From a virus: a DNA stretch of 31,991 bases. Position 1 is the first letter of the stretch. Each line of letters opens with the position of its first letter. Location of the stretch: the IMG/VR virus record IMGVR_UViG_3300034352_000094, positions 1 to 31,991 of that record. One strand, written 5' to 3'. The translations under genes were made by a program, and so were the position numbers. The notes beneath the pieces were generated by a model. It had not been told where the DNA came from. It saw nothing but the letters and a program-made list of their open reading frames with translations, and ran no database searches. Positions 19,601-22,600 of the stretch are shown piece after piece.

Positions 19601-22600
19601 GATAATTTAGAAAAAAAGGGTACTGGTCCACAATCAGGACAAGCAATTATTAGAGGGTTAGCCAATGCTTTTGGTATCCCAACTAAGAAAAAGCCGTCCA
19701 TGACTAAAGACAGCTTTTTTACAGATAATGAGTTAGAAGACAACAAACGAGTTATCAATGATGCATTTTTAGCAATTCCAGAAGGTAGAGACATAATACT
19801 ATCTCAAGGTGGGTTAGGTACTGATCGAGCTAGATTAAAAAAAGAAGCACCTGAAACATGGGAGTACTTACAGGGCATTCTTGAGTATATGGAAGAACAT
19901 TTAGAACTGCCTCCGTATGTAGTATCAGAAACCGTTTCTGATGACACAAACAAACCATTTAACATCTGGTCAACTGATAAAAAGAGCGGAAAGCTTAGTA
20001 ATCTTGCCAACAGACCTTTTACATATATCTTACCAGATGACTTTCCTCAATTTGCCGGAGATCCGTATCAATCACTTAGGGGAGTATCCTTCGAATTTAC
20101 ATCAGTAGAGCATGCTTATCAAACTTTGAAATCCGGAGAATTTAATAAGACAATATATAATAATAAAGCATGGGGGGATAATAATAAGATTAAGAGTGGT
20201 AAAAAAGCAAGGACAGAGAATGATTGGAATATAAATCTGATGGGTAACTTAATGCGAGAGTCCTTAGCTACTAATTCACCAGAAGCTAAAGCAGCTCTTA
20301 AGTTATTAGAAGAATCGGTTGGTAGTCCTATTACTCATGTGGGTCCATATAAAACAGATTCTTGGACAATAGACTTTCCTCTCATACTGACTCAAATAAG
20401 AAAAGAACTTTTTATTGATAAAAAAGAAACGGGTCTGACAAGACCCCTTACAGACTTTAAACCAGGTGTAGTTCACGTCGTTGAGGATACTAATAACGCT
20501 AAAGAGTATTCTAGAAATAATTCTAAAACTTCAGTTTATGTAATGCGACCTAATGAGGGAGACAATATTCCTTATGTAAAAGTGAATCAAAATTTTGGTA
20601 ATCCTTGGTCATCTGGTGGATTCCAGGGATCTATTAAAGTTGATAGCGTAGAAACAGCTGTTAATAACTATGAAGCTTGGTTAAGAGGTGATGCGCATCA
20701 AGATATACTGCCTAATCGTAGAACTTTTATCCTTCAACGAATTAACGAAGGATTCTTTGATGATAAAGAATTAGTCTATTTTAGAAGTGGTACTAGTCAT
20801 GCAAAGGTATTAGAAAAACTTATAGCTGAAAGAAATGCTAAGCCTACAGGTAAAACTACTCCACCTAAAGGTGAAACTTTACAAACACGAATGACCGCTA
20901 TGATTGCTAAAGTAATCAGCGATAACGCAAAAAAATGGTTAAAAAAGGAACAGGTTAAAACAGCTGTAGCTACACAATTTATTGGTGATGGCTCTGTCGG
21001 TTCTTCCTCATACAGATATAAATCAATATATCAACGGGAAAATAAAGCTAATACAGGTATATATACTGCAAACGATATTATCTTTATAGCTTCTAATGGA
21101 CGACGAACTAAAAGAATTGATCCTGTCGTAGGTGGAAAATTACAAGGAGCCTACGAGAATGTCCAGAAAGCAATGGATGCAGGAGCTACTATTATTATGG
21201 ACACGAAGGCCCATTTAGATGCTCACAGCTATAATATTGGTGAAGCAGCTCTGGCTAAATATTTAGCTAATAACGGGTATGCTAGGGAAGGACAGTCAGG
21301 TATCTGGAAACCTGCTAAGCCTAAAGCTAAAGCTGCGGAAACAACAACATCTTCGTTTACTTATAGAAAAGCTAATGATAAGGATCCAGATATAAAAGTT
21401 AAAGAAGGAGATTTTGTATATGTTGTGCAGATGGACGAATTATCAGGCCAAAATGTTCCATTCCTAAATTCCTGGGTCATACCCGTTGAAGTGGTAGAGA
21501 TATACGTAGAAGGGTGGGTAAGAGTAAAGAACCCTGATGGGTCATTTAGTACAGCTGTAATAAATCAGGATGATAGCTATATACAGCTAAGAACAACAAG
21601 AAATATAGACAGGAAAGCTCCTCCTGGAACTGCTTGGAAATGGGGCGAGTTCATGAGACATCTAACAGAGAGTGAACGGATACGTGTTTTTAAGTTAGTG
21701 GATGATATTATGCTTCAGGAAGAGATCATGGATTATGTAAATAATCCGTCTAAACTTAGAAATGAATTAATAGAAGCAAAAAAAGCAAAAGAAGAAGAAG
21801 AATTTCCAGAAGGGTATGATCCAGAAAACCCAGGGGATTTTGGTATGATGGAAGATTTTGCAGAACCAGAGCCAGATATGGATGAAACTATTGAAACTTG
21901 GACTCGAGGACGAAAAGATCTATACGAAATACTTCTTGATATGGAAATTACCAATGAGGTAGGGGATCGATTAAAAACATTAGATGATCTACCTAAGAAC
22001 CCGACCGATAAATCTAAAGAGCTGGGTGATATTACAACGAATAATATAAAGAAATTATTTAACAAATTTAAAAAATTCTCCCATGGGCATTATTCTAATA
22101 AACAAGAGATGGACGACCACACCCAAACATTAGATTCAGTTCTTAATGTATTAAACGAAGGAATAGCAGCAGTAGGAGGGATTAAATTATCTACTCAACA
22201 TATTAATGGGATTACACAAGGGGAGTACGATATAGCTAGTAAGTCAATGAAGATGTTCCTAAGTAATAATCCTCCTTACTCTAATAATAGTCAGTCCCCA
22301 CAGGAAGTCTATGTACATGAATTACTCCATGCTACTACGGCCCTGGCAATAAGAGAGAACCCGTTAGTTGCTGAACGTATAGAACGGTTGTATGTCCAAA
22401 CTGAAGATGCTCTAAATAGCAAATGGGGAGAAGGTAAGGGATATAAGGTATTTTTAGCTAAAGGGGTTACGCCTTCCAAGAAAGATATAGATATGGCTCA
22501 ACGCCAATATAACTATGTATTTAAAGGTAAAGAGAAAGCCAAGCTTCATGAGTTCTTAGCTTACGCGGTAACTAATAAACAAATGATTGATTTCCTCAAG

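Noticed and set aside
11266-19794. Several long open frames on the minus strand opposite the giant gene
   Set aside because: Their translations are Ser/Phe/Leu-rich, lack binding sites and motifs, and mirror the codon use of the plus-strand gene. They are shadows.
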